This document shows, piece after piece, positions 11,674-24,131 of a DNA stretch of 64,000 nucleotides. Origin of the DNA: Mesostigma viride (lineage: Eukaryota > Streptophyta > Mesostigmatophyceae > Mesostigmatales > Mesostigmataceae); contig RPFO01000086.1 of the NCBI GenBank assembly GCA_009746045.1, positions 723,732 through 787,731 of the forward strand. The letters are read 5' to 3'. The number at the start of each line of letters is the position of its first letter. The first letter of the stretch is position 1. Made by a program: the position numbers and the translations under genes. The notes beneath the pieces were generated by a model that was not told where the DNA came from, did no database searches, and saw nothing but the letters and a program-made list of their open reading frames with translations.

Positions 11674-11921
11674 ATCGAGAAATCCAGCTCACGAGCCAGC
11701 GCGCACCCGGGTCGCTGAAAATCCGGCCCTCGGCTTGGAAATTCGCGGAACTTTCGTGCGAGTCCTGCGTCCTCGCGGGAGAGGAGCGGGGTGGCTGGTT
11801 TCAGTTAAAGGATGTGCCACTTTCAAAAAACGTCTAAGCGTGTTATGGGGTATTACCGGCAAGTGATCTCTAGTTGAAGCCCTGGTCAGGCATAGTCATC
11901 GCTGCCGTTTGCCCCCGTCGT

Positions 11922-14900
11922 TTAACGAGACACAAATTGGTAATCGCTAGACATCCTGAACTCCCTCACTTGCCTGATCCCTTCCGATATCTCTACCTGT
12001 TTCCCCCACCATTCTGGCTTGTACTTCTCAAAGAATGCGATCATGCAGTCTTTAGAGACATAGGCGTCGCTTGCCTTCTCGTGCTCCTCGCGCCAGGTTC
12101 TTATACAAATGCCCAAAGTGGACTCGAGGATGGATTCGAGGACCCTGACACACTGTTCGAAGTTTAGACACCCGGGTCCGTTCTTGCCCCTTCGCTGATA
12201 TCCGAACATCGACCGGAACCTCCCCTGGTAGCTATACAGCCAGTCCCGGTCAAGTTTGTTCACCGCCTCAGTAAGTCTCTTGCGACTGATAGCCATCGAC
12301 ACTGCACTCTTGCCGTCTAAGCAGAACTCCATTATCCCACTGCCAGCCAGTAGTTGTCTGGCCAGTGTGAGGCGGGAGGCATGGTCGATCTTTTTGTTCC
12401 TGACGAGCCCAAAGACGTTCTCACATTTCCTCGCGCGATTGTCAACGATATCCTCGCCAATTGCCGCCTCCCATCCGAGCTCTGTCACACGAGAGTACTG
12501 CTCCCTGGCGTAGTACGTCTCTAGAGCCTTTTCATCAGCCAGCTCCTTGATGAGGCCCTCGTCTATTAGGTCCTCTGATATCTTGTACCGGTCATGACAT
12601 AGTTCATACATCTCTAAGAGCTTACACTCGGCGTCTGTCAATATCGCGTCACGGTCTCCTACCCTCGCAGTGAGTTCGCGATATTCCTCAGCGCTGATCA
12701 TTCGCGGCTCGAACTCTTCCTTCTCTATTTTCTTCAGCTTCGGCGCCTCTTCCGACCTGCCAGCCTGGACTTCTCCTGCTATCACGTAACCGTATCGCTC
12801 CTTCAGTGTCTTTATCATGAGCACGTCATAGTAGCTTCTTGACGCCCCGATCGACTCTAGGTTGCGGCACAGTAAATTATACGCTGGGGACGTGTCGCCG
12901 AAAAGGCGCTCCCCGTCCTCGCCCCATGAACTGATGACGCTGGATTTAAAGCCCTTCATCATCATGAACATCTCATCGACTTGTTGGCGAGTGTGGCTCT
13001 TGATCAGCTTGAAATCGGCCAATGGCCTTGTCGCGGGCGTGGTCGAGTCCAAGTAGTAAACATGCACGTCACCATCTCGCAGCTGTCTTACGCGGTGCAT
13101 CTGCTGGATTGTAGTGGTGTACGGGGCGTGCTTGTCGCTGTTCCGGGCCATAACGACCATCGAATCGAACGTGGGGAGGGTATACGAAACACCGACGGAT
13201 ATGGTTGGGGAGTACTCGAGGTATTGAACATCTTTCCATGATTCGTTCGCTCCCAGGTCGAGGTCGCCCTTTGGCGTCTTGCTGGTGTATCGGCGCGTGT
13301 TGACACCATTGAGAGAGTCCCCTAGCTGTTCGCGGACTCTGTCGAGCGTGCCGCCTGCCTCCGAACTGACCAGCACGACCCTCTTCCCGGCATCCAGAAG
13401 CTTCTTCACCTGTCTAGACGCCTGGTAGATCCATTCCTTCTCGCATCCCCTCCCCGGTTCGATGCGCGTAAAATGTAACACTCGATTGGTCGGTCTGATG
13501 TATTCGTTGTTGATGACGTGAAAATCCGTGGACGGTCTGTGGGACCTGATGAAGTTAACGACTCCCGCCTCGATGTTGGCGTCTGACGCTATCAATACTT
13601 TGGCGTTCGTGATGATATCCATTAGTGCCTTGAAAACGTTCTCTCGGTCCCTCATGACGGCATTAGACAGGGCGTTACGGATGCTGTCGATCTCGTCCAA
13701 GATAACGACATCGAATCTGCGGTCCTGCAGGCGCAAGATGCTGTTGAGGACTACCAGCACACGCGGGTGGGTGATCCAGTAGTCGCTGGCATCCCCTCTC
13801 TTGCGCGAATTTTTCAGATAATTGAGGAAATACCGGTAATGGGCCAACAGCTCGGCGCGTGTCCTCGGTCTGCCGCCGTTCATGGCTGGATCAACGACAT
13901 CCTTGTTAAGGCTATATATATTAAAAATATAATTACTTACAGCAGAGTGAAATCACTCAAACCAAAGCAAACGCCCAGCTATAAACCTATATACAGAGCC
14001 ATGTCAAAGCTCTATATATATTCCTCCTGCCTGGACAGGGAGATGTTGGCGAACATCAGCAACACTCGCGCATCTTTGTAGTGATCGAGGACATTCGCGA
14101 TCATGGCGCGGTTCGCCTCGGATTTCCCGGTTCCCATGTTCGACTGGATGATGTACGTGAGCTTCTCGGTACTGTCTGGATGGACAGCGCGCACGATCGG
14201 CGCCATGTCGAAATGGCGCACTTTCTCCTCGTTATACACCTCGGTAAACTCGACCTCGGAGGACACGTATTCGAATCGGTCGGCGATCTTGATATGTGTC
14301 TTGCATTGTCGGGGCTTCTCGGCCCAACAGGTGTACGCGACCTCTCCGTCGCTGTACTCCTCGACCCTCGGCCCGTGACCCGGACTGTTGTGGTTCTCTT
14401 TGCAGATCAGACATTTGGTGCCGGGGTCTAATGTAAAGCGCGAGACCTTGACGACGCCCCCGCGCATAACAGAAAACTGTTCCTGTGTATTCATGTACCT
14501 GGACCCTGGCGACACCTGCGCAATGGCCTCGACTGATCTGGCGACTTTCGAAGCGTCCACGAACGTCCCGGAAACGGTTTTCCACATAGAAATGGACGCA
14601 TTGGGAGTCCTCCTCCCGGCGTTTCCGGACTTTTTCATGTAATGCTCCTTCCATCCCTCTGGCATCTCGACGGTCTGGACGCCTGTCTGGTCGGTTGTGG
14701 GGTAGATGTTGACTAAATGGTCCTTGATGTCATCCGACCCGCTGATGATGCGCAAGGCCGCGTTGGGGTCGTGCTGTGTGGAAGGTCGAGTCGGGGTCGA
14801 GGAAGTGGCTGCGGACATAATAGCCAAACTCATTGATGATATAATGTCTCGCGGCCAGGTCGGTGGTTTTCAGGTATTTGATCACTATATGAAATGACAC

Positions 14901-15320
14901 TTTCACGTCGTCTCCTTTCTCCCTCGGCGATCCCGAGATGTTATACCTGAAACCGTCTGGGTTCTTTTCCAGCACATCGAAGCAAAAAGCCTCGAAAATG
15001 CGTATGAAATGGTGGATCACGTCCGGGATGTCCTCTCCTTTGGGGTACAAGTCATCGAGGTCGAAATGCATCCACGAGGGGTGATCCTCCTTGACCATCT
15101 CATAAAGGCATTTCATGTCGATGTGTGGATGGTCGAGACATTCCTCGTGGATCTCCATAAGGTGTTCGACATCCCTGACACTCGTGTACTTCTTGGCTGT
15201 CTTATCGTCCTTGTCGAGGGCTACCAAGAAAGGATGGCCCAGCTTATCTCCCTCGTCGATTGCCATTTGTTGGGCTGGGAGCCAGCGCGGGTTGTACTTC
15301 AGGTAGACCTTGGTCGTCAT
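11922..15320 (-). CDS. AEP primase with herpes-type origin-binding-protein (SF2) helicase; interrupted
   Basis: The gene reads leftward in three blocks. Block 1 (15320-14730) is an archaeo-eukaryotic primase: D87 and D89 in HFDLDD, and SFH at residues 142-144. Block 2 (to 14012) overlaps in another frame; removing one C from a CCCC run near 14775 joins them (…HTARPNAALR). It holds a zinc ribbon (C141, C144, C169, C177 in its own numbering) and Walker A MGTGKS. Block 3 (13883-11922, 653 aa) has DEID (63-66), IASD, and QMHRVRQ (261-267), matching SF2 helicases of the Herpes_ori_bp family. Blocks 2 and 3 are separated by a ~100-bp insertion that adds a stop. It would prime and unwind viral DNA. 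As written it is disrupted; only the insertion is clearly biological. Confidence 0.85.
13915..14016. mobile_element. ~100-bp TA-flanked insertion in the primase-helicase gene
   Basis: The sequence between TATATA-rich borders nearly matches 49676-49779 just outside the right end of the PLV. Removing it together with a TA/TATA duplication restores the frame (…RQEEY then SLNKD…). No GT-AG arrangement avoids the in-frame stop at its border, so it is an insertion and not an intron. It is probably a MITE-like element with a TA target. Confidence 0.75.
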
Positions 15321-15458
15321 GATGAAAGTTGTATACCTATAGCTTACAGAGTGTAGATTTTTATTTTCTTGCCGAAACGAGACTGGTTTTTTCTTGACGG
15401 GAACGAATGGATTTTATTAATCAATAATACAATTCAACTCTCTCGATGGTCGAAAAAC

Positions 15459-15491
15459 CCGGGACTTTTATAACGTAGTTATAAAAGGGTG
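15459..15491. terminator. Hairpin between primase and recombinase genes
   Basis: GACTTTTATAAC and GTTATAAAAGGGT can pair around GTA in the 200-bp gap between the recombinase 3' end and the primase start. A transcription or polyadenylation role is inferred only from position. Confidence 0.35.
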
Positions 15492-15517
15492 ACAATCAAT
15501 TTTCAGATAGCGACAGA

Positions 15518-16787
15518 TCAAACGTCTTCATCTTCAATTCCTTTTGCTTTCTCCAACATCGCGGGATCCAGTTGATCGTTCCGCTCATACCGGATCGCCA
15601 TCGCCGGGGAGTGTGCCATTCCTTTTGCAAGCTTGATCCGTTCTGCGGACGTCGCTCTTTTCACGAACGCCGTGACGAACGCCCGCCGAGTGTTAAGGAT
15701 CCCGTGATAAGTCGCGCGGTATCGCTCGCCAAACGCGGATTTGCTGATATGTCCCCGTCCTCTGCCGGCCGGGAACAGCCATTTCCCGTTCGTCGAGCGG
15801 ACTTTGAGGATTTCCCGGAACGCCTTCATCGACGGCGGGACGGTGAAATCGATCGGTCCGAGGTCTTTCGCCGTCTTGTGGTGTCGAATGATGAACCGGT
15901 TCTCGGGTACGATGAACGCGTTCTCGTGTGGTCCTATTTCGCTCTCGTCATTCACGAATTTGACATCGTGGTAGTTATATCGAGTGGGCGGCAGATTCTT
16001 CCCGCTGAGGTAGATGTACCCCATGAGTTTTTCGTCGCTGTTCGGGTCTGCGATGGATCTGTGGATCGATTGGAGCGTCTTGAAATCGTAAGCCGGCGGC
16101 ACATTCTCGCTGACGTAAGCGTCGATGGTCAGTCGCCCTTCCTGCTCGACGGCCTGCTGGTTCTTATAGGCCTCGACAACAGCTGCCGGGAGCTGGCGAG
16201 ACGATGGGAAGATTTTGTTGATTCCGTTGATGGCCGCCGAGAGATTTGCGCGGGCTGTTCTCGCCCCCGTCGCGTCTCCCTTCTTCATGTCCTGGATGGT
16301 CGCGATGACTTTATCGACGTCCAGGAGACACGTAACTGGCTCTGTCCGGCTGCATCCGAGAGCGTCAAGGATCTGTCCCACGCGACCAACATACTGTTTA
16401 ATCGTCGACACCGTCGCTCCTTTCGCCGTCTTCACGATCCTGTCCCCTTGCACGGTAGCTACGGGCTGGTTCTCCGGTCTGACTTGCTGGGCGGTCTCCA
16501 TGACCTCGGCGAGGCTCCACAGCTTGCTCGTGGGTGCTCGCGAGACCTGGCGAGTGTCCGCGGACTTACAATCCTTGTCGGGCAAGTCCGCGTTCTTCCG
16601 GATCAGTTTTACTTCATCGCAGCTTGTCCCGTGCTTTTCGAGCCATTTCTCGGTAGGCATCCACGCATCTTTCTTGGCCATCGAGCGCATCATGCACTTG
16701 GAGAGCTGCACGGTCCGGGTGTTTCTGTCGGTATCTAGCCTGTGCTTCTCGTCGCATGCGGAGTTCGTCCGCTGTCCTTGAAACCAT
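15518..16787 (-). CDS. Tyrosine recombinase (PLV integrase)
   Basis: The main frame (16711-15518, 397 residues) carries the tyrosine recombinase set: R244 in PPTRYNYHDV, a basic HHK near 279, R342-R343 in LNTRR, H367 in AHS and Y375 as the predicted nucleophile. No ATG opens this frame. An ATG at 16787 in another frame gives a basic start (MVSRTADELRMRREAQARYR) that would join after a one-base change in the CC near 16697, so the true N-terminus is probably there. It would integrate the viral genome by strand exchange. A replication gene on one side and the AT-hook gene on the other, all on the minus strand, place it in the left arm. Confidence 0.85.
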
Positions 16788-17086
16788 GAGACTCGTATAT
16801 CCTATGCGAAAGAAATTAATTTTGGATGTGAATGAGCGTTTATTGCAAAAAATGGTAATTCGTCGTTTTTATTGCAAAAATACGATTTAAGTTGCTTCCA
16901 CCGGGATTCGAAGCCGCGTCTTCGCTTCAGAGGAACCGACCTAACGGTCGGTGGGACACTCCCTGTTTAGGTTAACTTCGATAGCTTCCGCGGCCGCTAG
17001 AGCGGGATTCCACGGATTTTTTCGTATATATACGCATTTTACAGCTTCGATTTTTTAGGCCTGCCCCACGGCCGCAGTCGGCCTGT

Positions 17087-18857
17087 TGTTAAGCCTCCCA
17101 CGGTCCTTAATTTAGGACTTTGTCCTAAATTAAGGACCAATTTACCATAACCGAGGTACCGGGGGGGGGGGTCACTATATGGACCGTACCCCATGTGGAC
17201 CGTACCCGGCATGATGTACCCGACCCGTGGTACCGGCACATGGTACCCGGATTCCGTACCCGGGTACCGGGTATCATGGCGGGAAAGTAGGTACCTCGAC
17301 CAAAAATATAACCGATTTTGGAGCGAAAAAGTGGGTGCGGGAATGATCTGAGGTGGATATGGCGACCTGACAATCGTGGCCGGCGTTTTCACGTGCGTTT
17401 ATCATTTCGGGCGCCCAGTAGCAAAAACGAAAGGTCGTTAGTTATGCTTAAAGGCTGTGAAATTTTCTGCGCAAGTTTTTATATGTAGCGCTGTAGCACA
17501 GCGGCACAACACAAATGGGTCGCAGATCGCCTGCTCGCGGAGGGTCGATTTTGGCACAAACATGTTAGTGTATTAGCAATGGTGGTGCGAATCAAGCCAG
17601 GAAATTTTTGTGGACGATTTTGATTATAGTCTGGAGTTTAGAAACGGAGTATTTGACATGGGAGCGCCTGGGCCGTGATATTCTTGCCCGATTTCCATTG
17701 TCGACCATGTTTTAGGGACGTTCAGGCTGGGCAGCGAGCGCACCTTATAGGTCTTCACTTTCGGTATTTCTTGGACCTAGAACGCAGCACACGCGTGGTT
17801 TATATCATTTTCGAACCGGTTGGCCAGCTTTGGTGCGCTCAGCTCTCGGAAAGCTGACCTCTCTGCGGATTTCAGCGACTTTTTTGCAACCATCTGGAAT
17901 GAGGCGACGTAAGTAGCAGGTACGTGCCGGGGTGCCCTAGATCATGAGTGTAACTGGCAACGCTGTCGTGGTGTTTTGAGTCAGTAAGCTATGCCTAAAA
18001 AGAGGGGACGCTCTCTGTGCACATAACTGTCACACATAGTTGGTTTACGTCATACAATTTTTTACGTCTCTATCTTCGTCGTCCGCTGCAGCTAAAACAC
18101 ACATGCGTAAGAGCAGTTTTACTCATGTGTTAGTTATAAACCATGGCCCTATGGCCTGCAGTCGTTCAGGGTGTTCTCAGACAGTATATACAATATGGTT
18201 TACGTGTTACATGCACCCTGAATTCGCTCACAAAGCGTTGCATGTTAGCACAACGTTGTTCTGTAACTTGATTTGGCTGCATTTATGTGTTAGTTGCAAT
18301 GCAAATGCAATGTTTTTTCATCGCTGGGTGGTGGCCAGCATGTCCGTGATGTCAAAGAAGGTGTGGCATATGCTTAGAGAAAGTTTACCGCAAGGGGTGG
18401 GCCATGTTCAAGCCGGGCAACCTCAGCAACCATGCAACCGTATATTGCATTACCTGCACCATCTGTGACACCGTTAAGCACGCGTATATATAGAGGCAGC
18501 CACAGCAGGGTATGGCCTTGTTATACGCTGCCCCGCCATCCCAAGGCCTCGTAGGGTCCCCTAGCGCTTGTAAGATGCTCAAGGGACCGTGTGGATAGCA
18601 CGGTCATGCGTTGACACTAATTGGTCCTATTGGTCCTAAATTCTCATTTTTACCAAATTCGCGGTTTGAGGCCTGTCATGGGCCAGGGTCCATTCAGGCA
18701 CTAAATGTAATTATTTGAACCCAGGTTTTTGTCCAAAATTCAAAAAGTGTGTTATCTGTCAGTGGTAAAAATGCCAGGGTCAAAATTTGATGTTTGCACA
18801 TATATTTTTTAATTCAAACTGGTCCTAAAATAAGGACTTTTCTTGGGAACATGGACA
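17087..18857. mobile_element. 1771-bp non-autonomous element, copy 1
   Basis: It starts TGTTAAGCCTCCCACGGTCC and ends GGGAACATGGACA, and is flanked by the duplication CTGT (17083-17086 and 18858-18861). It is the same length and nearly identical to 61733-63503, which has a different duplication (ATAA). The ends share an imperfect inverted repeat around GTCCTTANTTTAGGAC. It is either a DNA transposon with TGT…ACA ends and 4-bp TSD, or a solo LTR with TG…CA ends. A TATATATA box near 18486 would suit an LTR promoter. Internal open frames differ between copies only by non-synonymous changes and are not credited. Confidence 0.85.
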
Positions 18858-18943
18858 CTGTCGCGGGGTCGATATTATGAGTCCGTGGCTTCGTGTCTTT
18901 CGACCCAGCCGGTCTCCCGCGTTTCTTAGGAGTGTGAGGAATC

Positions 18944-19559
18944 AGTTGTGAGCGTGAGAATGCCACGAATTCCGCCATGGTTCTTGCAGGAAGTTGCCTT
19001 TATTAATAACAGGAAACACAGACGTAAGTCACGTCACTTCCAAGACTGCACGCAGCACAGGCGACAGGGTCGCAGTGCCCAGAGAACGTGCACGCAAGAA
19101 CTAGCGTCCCGGTGCGACCAAGTCACACATATAGGTTGTTAGGGACGCGTCCAAGTAATCAGCTGCACTGTCACAGCCGAACTGTCAATCAATTGATTAC
19201 ACAGACTCTGGCACGCCTTTGGCGCGCAGATCTATCAATTGTCCATACGGCTAGTCCTGTGGACCTATCCGTACACTACTCAGCATCAATTGTCTCATAG
19301 GTCCTGGCGCGCTACAGTGCGCCTACCTATCAATTGACCATCAAGTCCTGTACAAGTCCTGTCAACGTCCTGCGGACTATCAAAGTGACACTTGTACATC
19401 CTGTGTCCGTACGCGCCCACAGTGGCGCGCCGGGTACTGTCGGCACAGCCTAGGAAACGTCATAACTTTTACGTTCCTTAACCAAATGAGGCGTTCAAGG
19501 TGCCGTTGGAAAGAGCGTAACAATCTCTATCCATCTAACGTAAATCCTTTACGTTAACT
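18944..19559 (-). repeat. 3' LTR of the copia element
   Basis: Sequence as at 36768-37383. On the minus strand it begins AGTTAACGTAAAGG and ends CTCACAACT, with an AATAAA signal about 55 bp before the end that fits the R/U5 region. Many CAATTG and CCTGT motifs recur inside. Confidence 0.9.
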
Positions 19560-20507
19560 CCAATCCCTTCTTTTCTTTAGGGATCACATCCCCTGCCAGG
19601 GACCCTTGAAGTAGCTTGAAATGTCCTTCACTCCAGCTTGAAGCTTGAACAGATGTCTTTAATGGCCAATGCCATTCCCCCAGCCCTTTCTTTTAAGGAA
19701 CTGGAAAAGAAACAGATCTGCCACAGGAAAAAACATTTCATGAGAAATGGAGAAAACCTATGGAAGTGGCATTACAGAGTACCACCAGATATTAGAAGCA
19801 CACAAAATTAAATACATACAGGTTAATTCTATGAGGTCTTCTCCAGGAATTAATCCCATAACCTCGGTAGAGCCTCCAGTACAATGACCTTCTGGCGGTG
19901 AGTTACATTAATCCCAGATACTAATCCCATAAAACCCAGTACATATTCAATATAAGTACAATAAATCCATGACAATTAAAATACCACTTGACAAAGTAAG
20001 GCGTATTACAATAGTTTGCCTGTCATTCTCTCAACAGGGGTCTATTGGCGCCCGTCTTACGGCGCCCGTCTACTTGCCAGATGGTAAACTGCCACAGCAA
20101 ACAAATGACAAAATGAAACACATAGGCAACAATTAAATCCTGCCCTGGGGAACTAGGGAAGTCTGAACAGGCAAACACCTGAACAGGCCAGCTTGTAGAA
20201 ACATAATACCAGGGAATCGAACCCCGCCCTATAAACCCCAGAATAAAGGTTCCCAGACCATTGTGAGAAGTATGTACAAATATACATTCTTTTAATATAG
20301 AATACATGGTCTGTAATGGACCTGTCAACCTTGTGTAGTCAACAGCATGAACCCCAGCCAAAACCTGGCTGTATCCTGAATAAAATCAGAGTGAGTGTAC
20401 CATGGTCCATGAGCCTTAGTACAGACTAAAATACAGGTATTATGCCAGTCACAATGCTGACACTACCACACAATCTGCTCTCCAATGCCCTATAACCATG
20501 CACCAGC
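19560..20507 (-). other. 3' untranslated region of the copia element
   Basis: AT-rich sequence between the RNase H stop and the 3' LTR. It ends with the purine tract next to the LTR. AGACGGGCGCCGTA near 20060 also occurs at the gag start (about 25230). No gene is supported. Confidence 0.6.
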
Positions 20508-23500
20508 TTAGACAGCTTGCTGAGATGGGTCCATCAGAGACTGAAGAACCTTGTATTGCACTGCTGCCTTCTGCACTAGCTTGGTCAAAGCATCAGCAGG
20601 ATTGTCAACCCCAGGGATATGCTCAATATTGGCCAAGGAGGACAACTCTTTAAGAAGGAGATAATCCAAGTCCCTACTTCTGGCCATCTGCCTGTGCACA
20701 AACTGCACCATCCCCATGGAGTCTGTTTTTAGAAGAGTGGTAACCTGAAGTGGCCAAGGAGTGTTAGAAGTCATCTGATGAAGCAACTCCTTCAGATAAA
20801 GGCTTGTGTGAATGCCTTCACAAATAGCCCTGCATTCTGCCACATCACTGCTGACAGCCACCCGTTTGTGCAGGCGACTAAACCAGCTCACCAAACTCCC
20901 CAGGCCTTCCTGTCTGAGCACAAAGAGCCCTGCAGCCCTGCCCCTGACCTTGGAGACCTGCCTGCTGTCCATTGAGCTATCCACATACAGCTCCATGCAA
21001 ATGGGTTGTGATAAATCCACTGCAGACAACAGAATGCCAGATGAAGCCCTGACCTGATCAGCCACCTTGGCAGACCCTAGCTCCACCAGCATGTCATCAG
21101 GCAACCTGGCTATGACCATAAGGTCTGGCCTGGAAATGCCTGCCACCCAAGCAACCATGCCCCTCACCATGGGACACAGTGCCTGTGTGATGACTGGAGG
21201 AAGCTTGCTAATGAGGGTCTCTTGATAATCATTGCCCCCCACCAGCAGCATACGCCACTCCCCCCCTTCTTCACCAGTGTGGCCTCCATGCCCACAAACA
21301 GGAGAGGCTCATTCTCCACCTGCCATTGCTCCCTACCCAGAGGAAACTTGGACTTAATGATGGAGATAGCTCCTTAAGCCACGACGTGGGAGCTATCAGA
21401 TGTAGGTCATCCCCGTGCAGCGAAGCATACACTGGCAGGCCTTCCCATTGCCCCAGAAACAGACAGGGGTCTACAGGAGAGACCTTCAAGTTGCAATGCT
21501 CCTTCAGGAAACGGTTGAGAGTCTCCCTCCAGATTATTGGACTTGACCTCAGGCCCTCCAGGCCCTTGAGGATTTTAAGGAACTCTGTGTGAATGTCCCT
21601 TTTCCATACAGCAGGCACCCTGACATAGAAAGGCGTCTTGCCCTCCCACTTTTCCTGTGCCACATCTGCATCACCCTCCAGAAATGCCCTCTTGAAGTCT
21701 ACCACCACTGAGCCATAGTCCAAGCCCTTGTTGAGAAGGCCTAGAAATACACACAGCAGCAGCCTCCAAGTATCATGCAACATGCCAGGGGTATACAACT
21801 CCTCAGCAGTGCACTCACCAGTACCCTTGAACTCATTCAGCACTGGCCTGACATGTGGTACCTTGACCCCGTCCACCTCCTTCATCTTGATGACAAACTT
21901 GAGCTTGAGTAGACGTCGTGCAGGAGGCAGGTCATTGACAGGTTCCACGCATTTCTTGGAGATCCAGTCCTCCCCAGATTTAATCAGACCCAGTGTGACC
22001 TGGGGACACATAATGGGAGAGGACATGAGCTTCACCAGGCCTTGGTAGTTGATAGGGCTGTGTCCAGCAAGTGAGTGAGGACCAATGCCCAAACTGCTTG
22101 GATGACTAGCAGCTGGCAATATGAGGTCATCTACCAAGGGCTCCTGCCCCTGGCACACTTGCACACGCTTAACCGACCTGGTTACTGCACGTGATAGGTG
22201 AGTGGTCCTGAAATTAATCAGTGGGACCTGACCAGCCCCTTCCTTAGTCAGGAGAGAGGACGTGATCACTACTCCATCCTGGCATAGGAAATTCTGCCCC
22301 AGAAGAGCAGGTCCTTGATAGCCCTCCAAGACACAAAATGCAGTGTCCTGTCCAAGGATAGGAATAGATACCTCACCCAGTACCTTCACGTGTACCCCGC
22401 CACTGAAGTCAGACACAAACTGATAGCTGGGCTCAGTCATGCTGTACCCTGCTGCAGCTCTGGTCCCAATGATGGAAACCTGAGAATTAGTGTCTACCTC
22501 TAAGGCAGTGTCCAGCCCCAGATTGCCATGCCACCTGAGCTTGGCTACCTTGGGCTGCTTCTTGGCTCTTTGTAGAGCCCCAATCAATCCAGCCAAACTT
22601 GTCCCCCTGGGCTTGGTTAGTGCCTTGGGCTTGACAGTTGACTCCCCAGCTGTGGACCTTGCAGCCTGTTCAACAAGTACCTCTGCAACCTGGCCAGGGC
22701 TGACAGATTCCCCTGCAACAGATGTGGTCGTTGCGTCAGTGATGTCACTTGGGACCTGAAAATCCTGCAGATCCTGTGAGCCTTGTGCCTGACTGCCCTC
22801 ATTCATCAGGTTAGGCTTGACATATGACCAACTCAGCCGGTGTACATGCTTTGGTTCGTCCTCCATGCTGACCAAGCATGCGTGGCTAGCTTCATCAACC
22901 TGGGTAACCACCCCAGGACTCCAGCTACCACGTTTGCCATAAAGGCTAGGTTCCTTCCAAGCTAGGACCTTCTGACCCACTTGTGGCTCCAGCATCTTCC
23001 AACCCCGGTCCTTCTCCCTCAGCTTGGCAAAGGTGACATGTGCAGCATGTTTCCAGCCCTCCAGCACATGTGGTGGGCACAGGCCATGATATAGACCCAT
23101 TGGGCTGACAGCAACTCCATCATAGTAGAAGTTAACCCTGCTGTTCAGCTGCTGCTCCACGTTCCTCAGCCATGCACTCCTGACAAGTGCAGGTGCAGAC
23201 AAGGGTACCCAGTCTTCAGAGATGATCAATTTCTTGACCTCCTGGATTGCCCTCTCGATAGCACCCTGCTGCCCATGAGCCTCCCTAGGTGTAACCAGCA
23301 ACTCAGGAAGGGTAGGATCACCCTTGAGATGCTGAAACTGCATGTCCACCTGGATCCTTGTGGTAGGAAACTTGGCTCTTACATTCTGCAGGGCAGCCAG
23401 CAAGTACCTGTTCTTCATAGAAGGTAAATGCTCCAGCACCTTGTATTTTGTGTACCTGTCCACGCACACCAACAGTTGCATGCCCCTGATGTGTTGGATA

Positions 23501-23990
23501 TCACACTGCAGATCACCAATGCTCTGAGGTAGAGCTTTGCATGTGATTTCCTGGGCTTGTTGGAGGACAACTGGCACTTACACCGTGAGGCAGCTTGCTG
23601 ACACGCCTTGAGAAGGGGTGCCCTGCCCATACGGAAGGCAAAGTTGTTTGACAGAGAAGTGGCATGCCCAAACATGTTGTGGATTCGGGCACCCAACTCC
23701 TGGTACACAGAGGAAGCAGTCCCTGGCACAGTCAGGACTGTGCTGTCAGGTTGTCCAGCATCACCATGCTGACTTCCATCCTGTTCTGACTCAGAGCCTG
23801 AGTCACCCTGCTCATGCCCAACAACTGGACCGCCAGCAGGGACCACATGCATACCACCAGAGGCCTTCACACCCCTCTGTGGTTGTACATTGGTTTCTCT
23901 CAAAATGAGAGGTCCACCCTCGTGCCCAGCACGAGGATGCATGGGGTCAGACATTCTTACAGCTGCACCAGCTGTCAAGGACGTCTTCAT
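20508..23990 (-). pseudogene. Copia pol: integrase, protease-like segment, RT, RNase H (frames broken)
   Basis: Three overlapping frames make one polyprotein. The upstream part (23990-23415) has an HHCC-like zinc site (IHNMFGHA … CQQAASRCKC). The main frame (23577-21271) has the integrase core (CDIQH, VDMQF, E in GAIERAIQEV). It then has a retropepsin-like segment (EVDTNSQVSIIG … ALLGQNFL) and RT motifs VVVDFKRAFL and LHGDDLHL. The last frame (21251-20508) is copia RNase H: D in YVDSSMDS, E in AECRA, D in KTDSMG, D in NPADALTK. Integrase before RT is the Ty1/copia order. Frameshifts lie near 23560 and 21360. GDD replaces the usual Y-x-DD and DTN replaces DTG/DSG. Confidence 0.85.
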
Positions 23991-24131
23991 AGGAACCTGT
24001 ACCTCTCCAGGTGACCTGGGGCCATCCTGAACCTGGAGATCACCCTCTTGTTGCCCAGATATAAAATCTGCATTGGAGCACCTGGCCTCCCCCCTGAGTG
24101 AATTAAGGTGTGTAGGGGTTGCCTCAGACAG

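Larger units (their letters stand above)
10935..11791. repeat. Left terminal inverted repeat of the PLV
   Basis: It runs from TATATATAGCCCCTCATTGAG inward to CTCGCGGGAGAGGAGCGGGG and is the inverted counterpart of 48713-49626. It contains a 67-bp hairpin (11171-11237) and a tandem duplication (11336-11715, period about 190 bp) that the right repeat has only once. No convincing gene lies in it. Confidence 0.9.

Noticed and set aside
13915-14016. Intron or introner in the helicase gene
   Set aside because: No GT donor lies before the in-frame TAG at its border, so splicing could not restore the product.
16890-16985. tRNA-like segment next to the recombinase (TTCGAAT loop, CCGAC…GTCGG stem)
   Set aside because: The T-stem and acceptor stem do not pair and the anticodon loop is six bases. 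At best it is a decayed tRNA or attachment-site relic.
18040-18468. 142-codon ORF in the 1771-bp element, also at 62686-63114
   Set aside because: The differences seen between the copies (four) all change the amino acid, so there is no sign of coding constraint, and no motif is present.
19560-20507. 112-codon ORF in the copia 3' region (20361-20023)
   Set aside because: It lies in an AT-rich untranslated stretch before the 3' LTR, with no motif or conserved partner visible.
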